The notes under the pieces are model-generated. The model searched no databases. It was not told where the DNA came from and worked only from the letters and a program-made list of their open reading frames with translations. Below are positions 31,354 through 32,626 of a stretch of 32,626 nt of DNA, piece after piece. Origin of the DNA: Deltaproteobacteria bacterium. GTDB taxonomy: Bacteria > Desulfobacterota > GWC2-55-46. How positions within the stretch are numbered: the stretch's first letter is position 1; every line of letters begins with the position of its first letter. A program made the position numbers and the translations under genes. The stretch covers positions 1-32,626 of the forward strand of contig JACRCC010000039.1 of assembly GCA_016234405.1 (NCBI GenBank). The letters are read 5' to 3'.

Positions 31354-31992
31354 TTATTTGCGTCTCTTTACTGACCTCTTTATTATCACGATGCCGTTGA
31401 TCGGCCCTGGGACCGCGCCGTTTATGAGGATAAGGTCGTCTTCCGCCCTTACGCCTACGACCTTGAGGTTCTGCACCGTTACCCTTTCGTCTCCCATGTG
31501 TCCCGCCATCCTCATGCCCTTGTAGACCCGGGACGGATCCGAGCTTGAGCCGATGGAGCCCGGGGCCCTATTGTGCATGGAGCCGTGCGATTCCGCGCCG
31601 CCGCTGAAGTGATGTCTCTTCATGGAACCTTGAAAGCCCTTGCCCTTGGACCTTCCGGTTACGTCCACGAAGTCGCCTTGCTTAAAAACGTCCGAGCATT
31701 TCAACGGCGCGCCGGGCTTGTAGGAATCAAGCTCCGTGCCCTTGACTTCGCAGAGATGATAGAGACACGGCGTGGCGGCCTTTTTGAAATGACCTTGCAT
31801 GGCCAATGTCGCCCGACCATCCTTCTTCACCAAGAAACCTATCTGCATGGCGTCATACCCGTCGCTTGACTTGGTCTTTCTCTGCACCACGCAGCACGAC
31901 CCTGTCGCAACCACCGTAACCGGCACGACGGCGCCGTCTCCCGAATATACGTGAGTCATCCCTATCTTTTTACCGAATATTCCTTCAATCAT
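31354..31992 (-). CDS. rplC: 50S ribosomal protein L3
   Basis: The protein has 212 residues from the ATG at 31992 (MIEGIFGKKIGMTHVY). It is a primary 23S rRNA binder near the peptidyl-transferase centre. SKGKGFQGSMKRHHFSGGAESHGSMHNRAPGSIGSSSDPSRVYKGMRMAGHMGDERVTVQNL is the family core. A GTG two codons upstream (31998) is possible, but the ATG has better spacing to AGAGG and fits homologues. Confidence 0.97.
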   Translation of the reverse strand: MIEGIFGKKIGMTHVYSGDGAVVPVTVVATGSCCVVQRKTKSSDGYDAMQIGFLVKKDGRATLAMQGHFKKAATPCLYHLCEVKGTELDSYKPGAPLKCSDVFKQGDFVDVTGRSKGKGFQGSMKRHHFSGGAESHGSMHNRAPGSIGSSSDPSRVYKGMRMAGHMGDERVTVQNLKVVGVRAEDDLILINGAVPGPINGIVIIKRSVKRRK

Positions 31993-32054
31993 AACCACCG
32001 AGCCTCTTAGCCTCTTATTGGGGTCTTCCGTCGTGCGTTATAATCACAATATTA

Positions 32055-32369
32055 TCAATCGAGTTTTATCTCGACGTCAACGCCGGCCGGCAGGTCGAGC
32101 TTCATAAGCGCATCCACCGTGCTCTGCGTAGGCTCGACTATGTCCATGAGCCTCTTGTGCGTGCGTATCTCGAACTGCTCCCTGCTCTTCTTGTCTACAT
32201 GCGGACTCCTCAGCACGCAATACTTATTTATGCGCGTCGGAAGCGGGATAGGCCCTTTTATGCTGGCCCCCGTCCTCTTGGCCGTGTCCACTATTTCCTT
32301 GACCGACCTGTCAAGAAGCCTGTGGTCGAAAGCCTTAAGCCTTATCCTTATCCTCTGATTGTCCACCAT
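32055..32369 (-). CDS. rpsJ: 30S ribosomal protein S10
   Basis: This 104-residue head protein also serves as NusE in antitermination. [65 protein letters not shown] are diagnostic and the length is standard. It begins 43 bases after the tuf stop, the common tuf-rpsJ arrangement. Confidence 0.98.
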   Translation of the reverse strand: MVDNQRIRIRLKAFDHRLLDRSVKEIVDTAKRTGASIKGPIPLPTRINKYCVLRSPHVDKKSREQFEIRTHKRLMDIVEPTQSTVDALMKLDLPAGVDVEIKLD

Positions 32370-32412
32370 ATTGCCCCGTTGTCCTTCTCGATATTAAAGG
32401 CCGTTTTCAGTA

Positions 32413-32626
32413 TTACGCCAATATCTTCGTCACTACGCCCGCGCCGACCGTTCTGCCGCCTTCCCTGATTGCGAACCTCAGGCCATCTTCCATGGCTATC
32501 GGCATTATCAACTCCACTTCCAAGTTCACGTTGTCTCCGGGCATTATCATCTCCGTGCCGTCGGGCAGCTTCGACACGCCCGTTACGTCCGTTGTCCTGA
32601 AGTAAAACTGCGGACGGTATCCGTTA
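32413..32626 (-). CDS. tuf: Elongation factor Tu, C-terminal end (runs off the window)
   Basis: Seventy C-terminal residues are visible in the minus frame. They start [16 protein letters not shown] and end [17 protein letters not shown] before a TAA stop at 32413-32415. This is domain III of EF-Tu, which delivers aminoacyl-tRNA to the ribosome. The 5' part lies beyond the right edge. Its place before rpsJ fits the str-S10 arrangement. Confidence 0.97.
   Translation of the reverse strand, partial: NGYRPQFYFRTTDVTGVSKLPDGTEMIMPGDNVNLEVELIMPIAMEDGLRFAIREGGRTVGAGVVTKILA

Noticed and set aside
32370-32412. tRNA or other RNA gene between tuf and rpsJ
   Set aside because: The gap is 43 bases, too short for a tRNA, and has no cloverleaf features.

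Overview
The window is a bacterial chromosome segment of about 56% G+C by eye. It holds two large minus-strand blocks: a type IV pilus assembly and regulation block (about 200-12500) and an uninterrupted S10-spc-alpha ribosomal protein supercluster (about 15490-32626). One gene, nadB, lies on the plus strand between them. The pilus order pilB-pilT-pilC-pilS-pilR, the zinc-type S14, L36 and adenylate kinase, and the run secY-adk-map-infA-rpmJ-rpsM-rpsK-rpsD-rpoA-rplQ suggest Deltaproteobacteria in the broad sense or a neighbouring phylum such as Nitrospirota. The exact lineage cannot be settled from this sequence alone.

Reading down the minus strand from the right edge: the 3' end of tuf, then rpsJ-rplC-rplD-rplW-rplB-rpsS-rplV-rpsC-rplP-rpmC-rpsQ, rplN-rplX-rplE-rpsN-rpsH-rplF-rplR-rpsE-rpmD-rplO-secY, adk-map-infA-rpmJ-rpsM-rpsK-rpsD-rpoA-rplQ, and a hairpin terminator. 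Next come an HU-family DNA-binding gene with its own promoter, nadB (plus strand), a secreted lytic transglycosylase, pgsA, a sensor kinase with a CxxCH haem motif, pilB, pilT, pilC, pilS, pilR, and a membrane protein of the GT-C/TPR type. A plus-strand terminator at the left edge belongs to a gene outside the window. No rRNA, tRNA or CRISPR array was seen, and no gene-free stretch exceeds 300 bases.

The ribosomal genes make the small- and large-subunit proteins, the Sec translocon channel, adenylate kinase, methionine aminopeptidase, IF-1 and RNA polymerase alpha. The pilus block supplies the extension ATPase (PilB), retraction ATPase (PilT), inner-membrane platform (PilC) and the PilS/PilR two-component system. 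No pilin gene is present; the place downstream of pilR is taken by a probable glycosyltransferase-type membrane protein.

The most unusual feature is the repeat content. Most of the longer gaps between the ribosomal genes hold palindromic elements of several families. They include an 82-84 bp inverted repeat with three copies (one in frame inside pilR, one acting as the apparent alpha-operon terminator, one between map and infA). A pair of mirror-image elements flanks rpsE, and one of them has been interrupted by a second palindrome with a 10-bp direct duplication. Another short palindrome, TAACGGCCGTTA, repeatedly overlaps or follows stop codons. Several of these repeats supply the stop codon, or internal codons, of essential genes.
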